Shown: positions 51,458-60,096 of the stretch, piece by piece
How the letters are laid out: each line of letters begins with the position of its first letter
How positions within the stretch are numbered: position 1 is the stretch's first letter
NCBI RefSeq assembly: GCF_036492635.1
Contig: NZ_AP025306.1
Span: forward strand, 372,001-436,000
Origin: Aureibacter tunicatorum
Lineage (GTDB): Bacteria > Bacteroidota > Bacteroidia > Cytophagales > Cyclobacteriaceae
DNA length: 64,000 nt
Reading direction: 5' to 3'
The notes under the pieces: model-generated
What the model saw: only the letters and a program-made list of their open reading frames with translations
What the model was told of the DNA's origin: nothing
Databases searched by the model: none
Program-made: the position numbers and the translations under genes

Positions 51458-53407
51458 TTATCGCATTGATATACTGTATTGGACTCTATGAAAACACCAA
51501 TAGGTTCTTGCTGCAAGTTTTTCAATTCGTTCTAAAAGGTCAAGATTTTTTCCTCCACTTTCTTTTTCTTTGATCTTCCATTTAGGGACGAAGAAGTTGT
51601 TGATGTATTTTGCGTCATCTTCAGTAAATTCATGGCCGAACATTGTCACGCCATTTTTGACTGTTAGTATTTGCAGTTCTTCCGATTCGAGCAATAAAGC
51701 TTCATAAGCAGTCATAGCTTGCTTCATTTCAGCTTGATTCATAGAAGCTTCGAGCTTTTCGATAATTTTAGGATGTATACTCATGCATTTTTCATAAAAC
51801 TCTCTGACAGGTTGATCCAGTTCATGAATGCCAACAAATGTATCAGGGGCTTCCATCCATTTTTTTGCTTTGGCCATGCCTTCATCGACTTGTTGCATAG
51901 CTTGCTCTTTTACTTGTCCAGGGCTTTTTCGAAATCTGATGGTTGTTGGACAATAGCCAACATTGTGTTTATGCTTTTCATGAAAGGATTGTCCGCTTTC
52001 GAGTCCGTACATGCTAAAGTAGAATAGCTTGTTTTCGTCGACAGCTTTCGCATCGTCAAGTTGGGCTTTCTGAAGAAATTCTAATCTAAGACGGAGTCTT
52101 TCAGTGATTTTGTTCATTGAAAGCAATTCAGAAAGGCATCGTTTCATAATCGCAACTCTATCAGGGTACGTGCGTCTTGAACTAAGGTCAGCGGGAATGT
52201 AAGTGAAACTTTCGCTTTCAAGCAAAGCATCCAATTCTTTTCTGAAGCTTCCATATCTGCAGTAAAATGAGATAAAGTCGGAAACAAAGGCCATTTCGGC
52301 CCTTTGCTCTCTAGCGACATTTTCCAATGTGACAAAATCAGAATTGGTGCGGGCAACTACTCCAGCATTATGCATATTCCAGCCAATTCTGTTAAAACTA
52401 TCTGTATTGGGATCTCTCCAATCTATAAAATCGTTTTCAAGATATTCGGAGAAAGTTTGAGGGAATTTTCCAACAGGTTGTTCTGAAAAAGGTATTTTGT
52501 GCGCTTCCAAACCGTATACTCGAAAAGCTTCACCTGTTGTTGGCATTGCAAATTGGTTTAAGCCCATTCTTTTGCATTTGTCAAAAGCTTTTGCCTCGTC
52601 CTTTTCTAGTTCTTTGTAAGCTTTCGCTGTTTCTCCATCGCCACCATGTTGATCGTATGCTTCGTGTGCTGAAAAGCCTTCAGGAATAGGGGCTGAACGC
52701 TCCACCCAAAACTTAATCAACCTTTCGGGAGTTGAAAAATCCTTGAAAGGGTGGTGATATGATTTTCCACTCATGTATTCCTCAAGAATCAACTCAAAAA
52801 CTTTCCCGCTTCCATACCCGAGTATATTTTCCGCGAATCTAAGACAGTCCGAAGATTCTCCTATGGTGTCGGATTTTCCTTTATAAACTGGGCGAGTGGC
52901 AAAAGCTCTTTCTTGTTTGTCATGAAACATGTTTGGCAAAAGCAATGCTTGGCTCAAGTCTTGTTCAAGACGCAATGGACTACCCTGAGCTTCAAGCTTA
53001 TGATTGCTATCTTCAATTATTTTCGGGCAAGCAAACAGGGTTTGGGGATGGTCACAATCTTCCAATGCCATTTCAGCTCCGTAAGTCACTTTGAATTCCG
53101 GATTGAAAAAGAAATCAGAGAAATCATCTTTAGGTAGCGGAGATTCATCTTTCATGTTGAATTGGCTTTGACTATTGTGCTCTCTTGAAAGATGAGTTTT
53201 TGTACGAATGTATTTATAGTTGTAAAATGAGTGTGACAGCGTTTGGCGATTTAATTCAACTTGTGGAGAACCCAATGTTACGCTTGTTGGGTATCTAGCA
53301 ATAAAATATGCTTGCAAAGGTGGTGTTTTAGATTTGCATTTTTGTTGACGAGTTTGCGTATTAGTCTTTGTCGTATTTTTCTTTTTTCCCAAAGACTTTA
53401 ATGCCAT
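51458..53407 (-). CDS. PLQ-motif effector-like protein, paralogue of the 22919 gene, with Cys-His-Asn/Glu catalytic residues
   Basis: 649 residues from the ATG at 53407; an upstream ATG (53449) adds 14 hydrophobic residues and is less likely, as its paralogues start directly with a basic leader. The leader reads KTPPLQAYF, a PLQ version of PIQ. Cys188 in GESSDCLRF, His346 in NMHNAGVVART and Glu362-Asn363 in VTLENVARE match the positions in the 22919 protein (Cys-His distance 158 against 159, His-Glu 16 in both). Also shared are MGLNQFAMPTTGEAF and FYFSMYGLESGQSFHE. The two are clear homologues of one putative papain-like family, diverged outside the motifs. Confidence 0.75.
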   Translation of the reverse strand: MALKSLGKKKNTTKTNTQTRQQKCKSKTPPLQAYFIARYPTSVTLGSPQVELNRQTLSHSFYNYKYIRTKTHLSREHNSQSQFNMKDESPLPKDDFSDFFFNPEFKVTYGAEMALEDCDHPQTLFACPKIIEDSNHKLEAQGSPLRLEQDLSQALLLPNMFHDKQERAFATRPVYKGKSDTIGESSDCLRFAENILGYGSGKVFELILEEYMSGKSYHHPFKDFSTPERLIKFWVERSAPIPEGFSAHEAYDQHGGDGETAKAYKELEKDEAKAFDKCKRMGLNQFAMPTTGEAFRVYGLEAHKIPFSEQPVGKFPQTFSEYLENDFIDWRDPNTDSFNRIGWNMHNAGVVARTNSDFVTLENVAREQRAEMAFVSDFISFYCRYGSFRKELDALLESESFTYIPADLSSRRTYPDRVAIMKRCLSELLSMNKITERLRLRLEFLQKAQLDDAKAVDENKLFYFSMYGLESGQSFHEKHKHNVGYCPTTIRFRKSPGQVKEQAMQQVDEGMAKAKKWMEAPDTFVGIHELDQPVREFYEKCMSIHPKIIEKLEASMNQAEMKQAMTAYEALLLESEELQILTVKNGVTMFGHEFTEDDAKYINNFFVPKWKIKEKESGGKNLDLLERIEKLAARTYWCFHRVQYSISMR

Positions 53408-53566
53408 TTTGAATATTCTATAAATGAATGAGCAAGGTGCTATAAACAAATGTTCAACATATAGAAATATAGTTTGTTTTGTGAAATAATTATTGCCGGA
53501 TCAATCTATTAATTAACGTCAAGAGGTTAACATTTTATTAATACTGCTGTTGTTGAAATATAATTT

Positions 53567-53881
53567 ATGATAGAAAAAATGAAAGGTATAATAAATATAG
53601 ATAATGTAACCAAGACAAAGATTGAAGATGCTATGGTGATCATTGGCATGATTGGCCCTTTTTCAGCATTGCCTCAGCTATATAAACTGTATGTGAGTCA
53701 TTCTCATCTTGCTGAAGGCGTTTCTTCGATTACTTGGTTGGTTTCGGCTATTATAGCTGTTTTTTGGTGTCTATATGGAGTTGTAATGAGGAAGAAAGCA
53801 TTATTTCTCTCTTATCTAATGACTTTTATTATAGATTTTCTGATCGTTTGTAAATTATATGTAATTGGTAGTTTATTTTGA
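53567..53881 (+). CDS. SemiSWEET/PQ-loop small sugar transporter-like protein
   Basis: 104 residues with three hydrophobic helices and the PQ-loop motif PFSALPQLYKLY near residues 32-43 in helix 1, the signature of MtN3/SemiSWEET half-transporters that dimerise to form a pore. Met5 (53579) is an alternative start. It overlaps the end of the convergent methyltransferase gene by 9 bp. Substrate unknown. Confidence 0.85.
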   Translation: MIEKMKGIINIDNVTKTKIEDAMVIIGMIGPFSALPQLYKLYVSHSHLAEGVSSITWLVSAIIAVFWCLYGVVMRKKALFLSYLMTFIIDFLIVCKLYVIGSLF

Positions 53882-54436
53882 CTTGTAAATTTTCAAAGAA
53901 CTGATGGGGCTCAATTCAAACTCACACTGTTCAATCAACCAACTTTCTTTGTCAAAAAACTTGCTGCTTGATTCCGCAATGATGGTTATAACTTTTTGAG
54001 AGGCAATGGCTTTTAGTTTTTTAACTAATTCTGTGTAAAGGTCGCTGTACAGTGAATTATAAATGTAAAATATATTGCCATCGCTTATATCCTGTTGAAG
54101 CAAGTCGCCTTGAAAGATGTTGATGTTTTTCAAATTATCACGTTTAGCCAATTCTTCAGCAAATTCGCAACGTTCTCTGACTATTTCGATTCCCTTGAAC
54201 TGAGTATTAGGAAAGCGTTGGGCTCCGTACCAAAGCACGAGCCCGTATCCACAACCCAAATCATAGAAAGTGTCATTTTCGTTTAGAGAGATATTATTAT
54301 AGATTGTATCAAGAAAGCTTGACGAACCGTAAGTGAATTTTTTTAATCCATAGGCTATAGTCATTCCTCCCCAATCCATTTGGCGTTCGACATTTTCAAT
54401 TTCTTTGGCAATTGATTTGATTTGTTCGCTTTTCAT
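53873..54436 (-). CDS. Class I SAM-dependent methyltransferase
   Basis: 187 residues. The SAM-binding motif is FYDLGCGYGLVLW (about 57-69), preceded by an N-terminal helical segment and followed by GIEIVRERCEFAEELA and the acidic INIFQGDLL. It starts 3 bp after the stop of the SPASM radical SAM gene, so the two are one operon. The position suggests it modifies the same peptide or product as the radical SAM enzyme, although a housekeeping target cannot be excluded. Confidence 0.85.
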   Translation of the reverse strand: MKSEQIKSIAKEIENVERQMDWGGMTIAYGLKKFTYGSSSFLDTIYNNISLNENDTFYDLGCGYGLVLWYGAQRFPNTQFKGIEIVRERCEFAEELAKRDNLKNINIFQGDLLQQDISDGNIFYIYNSLYSDLYTELVKKLKAIASQKVITIIAESSSKFFDKESWLIEQCEFELSPISSLKIYKSK

Positions 54437-54439
54437 TAT

Positions 54440-55864
54440 TTAATTCATTAATTCCAACAGCTTGTCATAAGCCGTGTAGACATCTTTAAGCTTAGTTTCG
54501 TATCTTTCTTTTGCTTCAGGCACATTGCTGTTGCAATGAGGGCATATTTCAGTGCCTTCATACACATGCTGATTGCAATCCCTGCAGAGTTCAAGATTTT
54601 CAAATGTTCTTATTTCTGTTTTTAATTCCGCTGAAGTATCCTCATTGTTTTCTAGAGGATTTTGCACTTCAAGAATATTTCCATTATTGTCTTCCACGAT
54701 GATTTCGAATAGTCCATAGTCAAAGGGCTTGCCTTCCGCCTCTTGTACTTTTCTTATTCTTTCTCTTTTGCCTTCTTTTTCCAGTTTCAATGCCCTGTGG
54801 TGGCAATATGGATTGTTTCCTCTTTTGCCAAAAAGAACGTGGCTTGTCCATGTGCAACCTGCCATGCAAGAAGAGGCGTAATAACAGCTTTTGCAGTGCC
54901 CCCAAAGTTCGTCAAGATTTCGATGCCTCGTGAATTTCATTTGCTTGCTGTGATACCAAATGTCGTCAAGTGTCATATCTTTGATATTTCCACCGGTATA
55001 ATCGCTAGTAGGCAGAGAAGGACACCCTTTGATGATTCCATTGGCCTCAATTCCGATAGCGGTATGGCCTGCTGAGCATCCTGTCCAGAAAGCGTCTTTG
55101 CCTTGCCTCCATATGTGCTCATATGGGCCATAATAGCCAATATTGTTGCCTGCCTGAATGAGGATATTATGACTTAGCGCTCTTTTGTAGACTTTGATTA
55201 GATTTTCGTACAGATCTATGATCTCGTAGGGTTGAAGAATCAAATCATCATTTTCCACGGCATTGCCCATAGCGACTATGAGTTGGATTTGCCAGTTTTT
55301 GATGCCTCTGACTATGAATTCATCCAGAAGCTCGTCAAGTTGATGTTGATTTGATTTAGTGATAACAGTATTGACACTCGAAGTGATTCCGTGCTTCTTT
55401 AATAATTCAAGCGCGTTTAAAGCATGTTGATAAGAATCTCTTTTGCCTCTGATCTGGTTGTGGACATCTTCAAGTCCGTCGATTGAAACTCCGATATTTT
55501 TAATTCCAGCTTGTTTAGCGTCTAGAATTCTCTTTTCATTCAAGTTATATCCACCTGTTTGCATGGAACACTCCATGCCTGCTTGATCAATTCTAGAAAT
55601 GATCTCCAGCCAGTCATTTCTTAAAAATGCTTCGCCACCGATAATAGTTATTTCTCTAGTCCCTAATTCATGAAGCTTGTCGATAATATCAAAGCATTCT
55701 TGAGTAGTTAGTTCATCAGGTCTGACCTTGCCTGCTCTGGAGCCACAGTGTCCGCAGTTTAAATTGCAAGCCAGTGTAATTTCCCATACAGCATGGACAG
55801 GCGTTAGTTTTTCATAATCAGAGTCAATACGGTACCTTATGGATGGGTTGGATTCAACAGTCAT
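54440..55864 (-). CDS. Radical SAM/SPASM peptide-maturase-like enzyme with C-terminal zinc ribbon
   Basis: 474 residues. The radical SAM cluster is CNLNCGHC (Cys33, Cys37, Cys40). The SPASM domain is canonical: GCSAG...GIEANGIIKGC, then CKSCYYASSCMAGC (CX2CX5CX3C) and a last Cys in PYCHHRA. After it, a two-CxxC zinc ribbon (CRDC/CPHC from about residue 427) and a helix. SPASM enzymes install thioether, C-C or related links in ribosomally made peptides. Three 56-aa peptide genes lie immediately upstream (66 bp) and a methyltransferase immediately downstream. I recall an NCBI family name for a GDL-motif peptide-associated SPASM maturase that could fit; not verified. Confidence 0.85.
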   Translation of the reverse strand: MTVESNPSIRYRIDSDYEKLTPVHAVWEITLACNLNCGHCGSRAGKVRPDELTTQECFDIIDKLHELGTREITIIGGEAFLRNDWLEIISRIDQAGMECSMQTGGYNLNEKRILDAKQAGIKNIGVSIDGLEDVHNQIRGKRDSYQHALNALELLKKHGITSSVNTVITKSNQHQLDELLDEFIVRGIKNWQIQLIVAMGNAVENDDLILQPYEIIDLYENLIKVYKRALSHNILIQAGNNIGYYGPYEHIWRQGKDAFWTGCSAGHTAIGIEANGIIKGCPSLPTSDYTGGNIKDMTLDDIWYHSKQMKFTRHRNLDELWGHCKSCYYASSCMAGCTWTSHVLFGKRGNNPYCHHRALKLEKEGKRERIRKVQEAEGKPFDYGLFEIIVEDNNGNILEVQNPLENNEDTSAELKTEIRTFENLELCRDCNQHVYEGTEICPHCNSNVPEAKERYETKLKDVYTAYDKLLELMN

Positions 55865-55889
55865 AAAAAAATGGTTTTAATGAAAAGAA

Positions 55890-55915
55890 AGAGGACAATG
55901 TGTCGCTCTTCCTCT
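55890..55915 (-). terminator. Attenuator-like hairpin between peptide 1 and the radical SAM gene
   Basis: AGAGGA (55890-55895) pairs with TCCTCT (55910-55915) and, on the minus strand, is followed by a T-rich stretch (TTCTTTTC). A leaky terminator here would give more peptide than enzyme mRNA. Confidence 0.45.
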
Positions 55916-55929
55916 GTGTGTGTAAATGA

Positions 55930-56100
55930 TTACTTCTTTTCCAATTGGTCGATTTTATCCAATAGTTCTACCAATGCCGTTGAAATGTCTCCATTTTCTT
56001 TAATGAATTTCTTTGTATTTTCGGCCATTGCTTTCATTTGTTCGACATCATTTGAAGCTATTGCTTCTCTAATGCCTGCTCCGTAAGGTTGTATGATCAT
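55930..56100 (-). CDS. DUF1843-like precursor peptide 1
   Basis: 56 residues from the ATG at 56100 to a TAA at 55930-55932. Sequence features: MIIQPYGAGIREAIASNDVE at the start, then MKAMAENTKKFIKE, NGDISTALVELLDKI and a Lys-Lys end. It is helical and highly similar to two neighbouring peptides; the P-Y-G-x-x-I-R-E-A-I-A-S pattern matches the small DUF1843 domain. There is no Cys, so any SPASM-installed link would not be a thioether; Tyr, Asn, Asp and Gly-Asp are possible sites. It is the copy nearest the maturase gene. Confidence 0.85.
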   Translation of the reverse strand: MIIQPYGAGIREAIASNDVEQMKAMAENTKKFIKENGDISTALVELLDKIDQLEKK

Positions 56101-56154
56101 AATGCTAAAATAAAAATGTGGTGGATGTATTTTTGATAAAGGCGATTGCCTAAG

Positions 56155-56182
56155 GCATATATTGTCAAGCGAGAATATATGC
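56155..56182. repeat. Inverted repeat between peptide genes 2 and 1
   Basis: GCATATATT (56155-56163) pairs with AATATATGC (56174-56182). It lies just downstream of a terminator and upstream of peptide gene 1 on the minus strand, so it may be a leader structure of peptide 1. Confidence 0.5.
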
Positions 56183-56186
56183 TAGT

Positions 56187-56218
56187 GAAAAAAGGAAGAC
56201 GAAGCAGGCTTCGCCTTC
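56187..56218 (-). terminator. Rho-independent terminator after peptide gene 2
   Basis: On the minus strand, GAAGGCGAAG (56218-56209) pairs with CTTCGTCTTC (56204-56195), with one G-T pair, and is followed by CTTTTTTT. This separates peptide 2 from peptide 1 transcriptionally. Confidence 0.7.
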
Positions 56219-56226
56219 AAACCAAC

Positions 56227-56397
56227 TTATTTTTTTTCTAGTTTATCGATTGCATCGATAAGCTCTACTAGAGCTAGTGATATATCACCGCTTTCCTTGA
56301 TTGTTTTTTTTGCTTGCTCAGCTGTGGCTTTCATTTTTTCCACGTCATTTGAAGCTATCGCTTCTCTGATGCTGGCTGCGTACATTGGAAGATACAT
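56227..56397 (-). CDS. DUF1843-like precursor peptide 2
   Basis: 56 residues from the ATG at 56397 to a TAA at 56227-56229. It starts MYLPMYAASIREAIASNDVE, with MKATAEQAKK in the middle, SGDISLALVELIDAI and a Lys-Lys-ending tail. About two thirds of positions are identical to peptides 1 and 3; the most variable part is the first eight residues before IREA. Same length and no Cys. Followed by its own terminator. Confidence 0.85.
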   Translation of the reverse strand: MYLPMYAASIREAIASNDVEKMKATAEQAKKTIKESGDISLALVELIDAIDKLEKK

Positions 56398-56472
56398 GTT
56401 TTGAAAAATTTAGAGTGAAATAATATTCAAAGTCGCTAAGAAGTGAGCGCTTTGAATGAAAAAAATGCCGGA

Positions 56473-56643
56473 TTACTTGTTGTCAAGTTTTTCGATGGCC
56501 TCTAACAATTCAACCAAAGCAAGAGAGAGATCTCCACTTTCTTTAATGTTCTTTTTTGCTTGTTCAGCTACTGCTTTCATTTTTTCAACATCATTGGAAG
56601 CCGCCGCTTCTCTGATGCCTGCTGCGTAAAGTACTTGATACAT
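56473..56643 (-). CDS. DUF1843-like precursor peptide 3
   Basis: 56 residues from the ATG at 56643 to a TAA at 56473-56475. It starts MYQVLYAAGIREAAASNDVE, has MKAVAEQAKKN in the middle and SGDLSLALVELLEAI, ending DNK. It is the first of the three in transcription order and is preceded by a stem-loop at 56771 that separates it from the ATP-grasp gene. The GD[IL]S core and REA-ASNDVE block are conserved in all three. Confidence 0.85.
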   Translation of the reverse strand: MYQVLYAAGIREAAASNDVEKMKAVAEQAKKNIKESGDLSLALVELLEAIEKLDNK

Positions 56644-56770
56644 AATGGTAATTGATTAATGGTTTTAAAAATGAATTATTCAATAATATGCATTATTAGA
56701 CTCAAAAAATATTACACGATATATCAAAAACTAAAGGAGAGTTGATAGTGAGGCCGCTTCAAGAAAAGGA

Positions 56771-56799
56771 GAGGGAAGCATGAATTTGACGATTCCCTC
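56771..56799 (-). terminator. Terminator-like hairpin between the RimK-like gene and the peptide genes
   Basis: GAGGGAA (56771-56777) pairs with TTCCCTC (56793-56799); on the minus strand it is followed by TCCTTTTC. This suggests the peptide genes have their own promoter in 56644-56770. Confidence 0.5.
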
Positions 56800-56824
56800 T
56801 TTAAGTCTATTTAATGACTCATAT

Positions 56825-58201
56825 TTAGTCATTGGTTCTTACGTATTTCAAATCTTTTTCAATCGCTTCAATCATTTTGCCAGCGATGTCTTTTTCAGAA
56901 GCTCCTTCTATGCCTTCCAAGCCCGGAGATGAGTTCACTTCCAAAAGCATAGGACCATTGGAGCCTCTGATGATATCTACGCCAGCGACTTTTAAGTTGA
57001 ATGTTTTGGCGGCTAGAATTGCTATGCGTTTTTCTTCAGCGGATATCTTAGTAATCGAAGCAGTTCCTCCCATATGTATGTTGGCTCTAAACTCTCCCGG
57101 TGCTGCTGTTCTCATGATGCTTTCGACAACTTTTCCGTTCACGACAAAACATCGAATATCCTTTCCATTGGCCTCCTTGATGAATTGTTGCACTAATATA
57201 TTGGCTTTTAGGCTTTTGAAAGCATTGATAAGACTTTCGGCAGCTTTCTTAGTTTCAGCCAATACGACGCCTTTGCCTTGGGTGCCTTCCAAGAGTTTAA
57301 CGATTAATGGAGCTCCACCGACCATTTTGATAAGTTCTTCGGTATCTAAGGGCGAATTAGCAAAGCCTGTGGTCGGGATAGGAAGCCCGTTGTTGATTAA
57401 TAATTGCAAAGCATAAAGTTTATCACGGGATTGAGTGATGGCCGAAGCTGAGTTCAAAGTATAAACTCCCATGGCTTCGAAGTGTCTTGTTAAAGCAGAT
57501 CCGTAAAATGTAACGCTTGGCCTAATTCTAGGAATGACTGCGTCAAAACCCTTGAGTATGCGCCCGCCTCGGTAATGCATTTCAGGAGCTTCTCCATCTA
57601 GTTTTATATAGCAATCTTTAACGCTCAAAAACTCCATCTCATGTCCACGCTCTTGACCCGCTTCAATGATTCTGCGATTGCTATATAGGCTTGGATCAGA
57701 AGCTAGAAGGCCAATTTTAAGACCGGTTTTTTCGTTAGTATGCAATGCGTAGTATTGGTCAAGCTCTTCAATGCTTGGCTCGCCTAATAAGCACTCGGTG
57801 TTAGGGTCTACAAGCATTTTTCCACCCATAGCTTCTCGTCCTAACAGCATGCGATAGCCCATGCTATCGCGGTTGGTTAAGGTTAACTCAATTTCCCAAG
57901 TGTATTCCGCTATTGTCAATGGCGTTTTGATGACATAACGGGTTTCAGTTGCTCCATTTGAACTTTTAACTTTTCTTTTGTCAAATAATGGAGCTTCGCA
58001 ATGCACAGTGGTTTTTCCATCGTTTTGCAACGGATGAACTTCAAAACTAACCCAAGGTGTTCCTTCTCGATTAAATGAAACGATATTCACAGCATGAAGG
58101 GAAGAAGTTCTGGCGCCTGAATCAACTCTGGCTTTAACCGCTGGAATTTTCAATTGCGGGAAGTTGCACCACTCGTCGCTGCCTACGATTATCTTATTCA
58201 T
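56825..58201 (-). CDS. RimK-like ATP-grasp ligase fused to an N-terminal retropepsin-like (DUF785) domain
   Basis: 458 residues. Residues about 1-145 are a DUF785/RimB-like aspartic-protease fold domain with ARVDSGARTSSLHA, where D-S-G replaces the usual D-T-G. Residues about 150-455 are a RimK-type ATP-grasp: YTLNSASAITQSRDKLYALQLL, LIVKLLEGTQGKGVVL, VQQFI, and GVDIIRGSNGPMLLEVNSSPG. RimK adds glutamates to protein C-termini. The gene is 181 bp upstream of the three peptide genes on the same strand, so it might act on them, but fusions of this type also occur in many Gram-negative genomes away from any peptide. Predicted cytoplasmic. Confidence 0.85.
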   Translation of the reverse strand: MNKIIVGSDEWCNFPQLKIPAVKARVDSGARTSSLHAVNIVSFNREGTPWVSFEVHPLQNDGKTTVHCEAPLFDKRKVKSSNGATETRYVIKTPLTIAEYTWEIELTLTNRDSMGYRMLLGREAMGGKMLVDPNTECLLGEPSIEELDQYYALHTNEKTGLKIGLLASDPSLYSNRRIIEAGQERGHEMEFLSVKDCYIKLDGEAPEMHYRGGRILKGFDAVIPRIRPSVTFYGSALTRHFEAMGVYTLNSASAITQSRDKLYALQLLINNGLPIPTTGFANSPLDTEELIKMVGGAPLIVKLLEGTQGKGVVLAETKKAAESLINAFKSLKANILVQQFIKEANGKDIRCFVVNGKVVESIMRTAAPGEFRANIHMGGTASITKISAEEKRIAILAAKTFNLKVAGVDIIRGSNGPMLLEVNSSPGLEGIEGASEKDIAGKMIEAIEKDLKYVRTND

Positions 58202-58607
58202 ATTGTTATGCTTTTTAAATTGCTATTTTAGTTTTTAAGAGAAGATTCATTTATCATTCATAAAGCGATTTTAATCTTCAAGAATAATGCTTAAATAAAT
58301 AATGATAAACCCATTGAAAAGTTCGGAATTAAGATATTGAATTATCGCTAGCCCATGATTTGTTGATTTATTCTTTAAATGGATAAAAGAGTTGTTTCCT
58401 AAGAAATTAGCAATATGCTGATAATGTGATTGAGATATGAACGCTTTGGCAAATAGCTTTAGTATGAGGCGATGTAACAGTTTAACACTTATATGAAACG
58501 CAAAAGATGCATACCTTTGAAATGTTGATTGCGATTTGTAGGAAAATTAAGGACAGTAACTTTAAATATGGTTGATCAGAGCAAATACGAGAATTCCTTT
58601 AATTGCA
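58202..58607. other. Intergenic stretch with no recognised feature
   Basis: A 406-bp AT-rich gap between the divergent ATP-grasp gene and the plus-strand membrane operon. It should contain both promoters; I find no coding frame or stable hairpin. Confidence 0.5.
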
Positions 58608-59042
58608 ATGAATGAGACTGAAACCAAAAAAGGAAATTTATATGCCACATTCTTATTTGTTTTGATGATAAAACTTCTTTTGATATTGCCGGTAGTTGGT
58701 TGGCTAATATATTTAGTTGTGAATTATCATGTGATTAAGAAATACGCACTGAGAAAAGTTAAGTTGAAACGAGTGGATGAAATGGATTCTATTATTATTC
58801 CAAAAAATATAAAACTCAAGGTTGCAATGCTGGAGCTGATTTCTATTCCGCTTGTATCTGTCATTATTGGAAAACCACTCAGCATGTTAATCGATTCAAA
58901 AATGGTTGATTTATTCGGCTTGAATACATTGATAGTAATGGTTTTAATTACGACTAGCATGGGGTTAGCCGGACTGTTTTTGGCTATGGTACTTCAAATT
59001 GAATTGATAATGAATTCAGTAATCAAGTTTCAGGCAAAATAG
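58608..59042 (+). CDS. Membrane protein, first gene of a six-gene operon
   Basis: 144 residues from the ATG at 58608 (an upstream TTG at 58572 adds 12). Four hydrophobic helices (about 12-38, 70-88, 97-117 and 122-140) with a basic cytoplasmic loop after helix 1. Family unknown. It is the first of six tightly spaced plus-strand genes, with 33 bp to the next. Confidence 0.65.
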   Translation: MNETETKKGNLYATFLFVLMIKLLLILPVVGWLIYLVVNYHVIKKYALRKVKLKRVDEMDSIIIPKNIKLKVAMLELISIPLVSVIIGKPLSMLIDSKMVDLFGLNTLIVMVLITTSMGLAGLFLAMVLQIELIMNSVIKFQAK

Positions 59043-59075
59043 CTTCTTGTCTGGCCTGACATATAAAATGATAGT

Positions 59076-59648
59076 GTGAAAATCAAAACTTTAACGAGTA
59101 TGTCTAGATTGATAGTTGTATTTATAGTATTTGCCGTTATGTTTGTTTCGGTAGTGGGAAATGCTCAAGAGATGATAAATGGAAAAAGAGTGGTATCGAA
59201 AAATATTCGAAGCGTCTATGTAACTCTTTTAGCGCAGAAGATGAAAGGGAATAGATACTTATGCGATATTGAAGTCATTAATGGGCGCTTGGAGCCTGTG
59301 GATATTTTGCCCAAGAAAATCAAGGCTAAGATGATTACCATTAAGGGAGATCAAAAGAAAGCGAAGATTATGTCATTTATGGAGTTTTCTCGAGAGATTG
59401 ACTTGAAAAGAAGGGTATACAAGGAGGTAAGAAAAGGAGAAATGAATGGCTTGGACATAACAGGCCCAACTCTAGCGATGGAAATGAATGAAGATACTTC
59501 CTTGAAAATGCAATATTTGACAACAAGAGCTATGCTTCCTAAGGAAAGATATTGCAGAAGAATAATTGTAAAAGGTTGTAAAGGCCAAGGAATAACATTT
59601 CAAATGGAAATCAACGGAGATACATTTGAATTAGAGTACATACTATAG
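59076..59648 (+). CDS. Exported protein, paralogue of the 60949 gene
   Basis: 190 residues from a GTG at 59076; an internal ATG at 59100 is an alternative. Signal peptide ending VGNAQ. Shared with the protein at 60949: an IEVINGRLEPVDILPKKIKAK/ISIENAQEKGIDLLP-like block and a later K-x-x-x-IxxxEF segment, so the operon holds two related secreted proteins. No known domain recognised. Probably periplasmic. Confidence 0.7.
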   Translation: MKIKTLTSMSRLIVVFIVFAVMFVSVVGNAQEMINGKRVVSKNIRSVYVTLLAQKMKGNRYLCDIEVINGRLEPVDILPKKIKAKMITIKGDQKKAKIMSFMEFSREIDLKRRVYKEVRKGEMNGLDITGPTLAMEMNEDTSLKMQYLTTRAMLPKERYCRRIIVKGCKGQGITFQMEINGDTFELEYIL

Positions 59649-59690
59649 CGATAATTGAAAACCATCTTATTCTAAAAGAAATTTAATAAA

Positions 59691-60095
59691 ATGAAAGATA
59701 ATATTGTACTGATATTGAAGTCAATGCTGATGTACGCCTTTACGACAGGCATAGCAATGATGATCATGAACTTTATGGGACTAGCGATTACAGCAATGCT
59801 TTTGGCTTTTACTGCTTACCCATTGATGTTTATTTACTGCACTTGGTTTGCGCATAAATTTTATGAAAAGCGAACGGATTCAAAAATTGATTTTGAAATA
59901 GAGACATCTCTTATGTCAAAATACATGAGTGTGGAAATCCTCTTCAGTGGAATTGGGTATTTAATTTCAACGTGGTTATTTGATCCCTATCTTTTAGCAT
60001 TTCTTTGGTTTGTGATTCATCTAGTTATGACGCTTGTGAAGTATTTGGCAATTTTCAAGAATATTGAGCGTCAAAAAAATGAAATTTATCAATAA
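59691..60095 (+). CDS. Membrane protein, third gene of the operon
   Basis: 134 residues with four hydrophobic helices and a charged loop (FYEKRTDSKIDFEIE) in the middle. Family unknown. It ends 1 bp before the next start, so the two are co-translated or coupled. The operon alternates membrane and secreted or soluble proteins, suggesting an envelope complex. Confidence 0.65.
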   Translation: MKDNIVLILKSMLMYAFTTGIAMMIMNFMGLAITAMLLAFTAYPLMFIYCTWFAHKFYEKRTDSKIDFEIETSLMSKYMSVEILFSGIGYLISTWLFDPYLLAFLWFVIHLVMTLVKYLAIFKNIERQKNEIYQ

Positions 60096-60096
60096 C

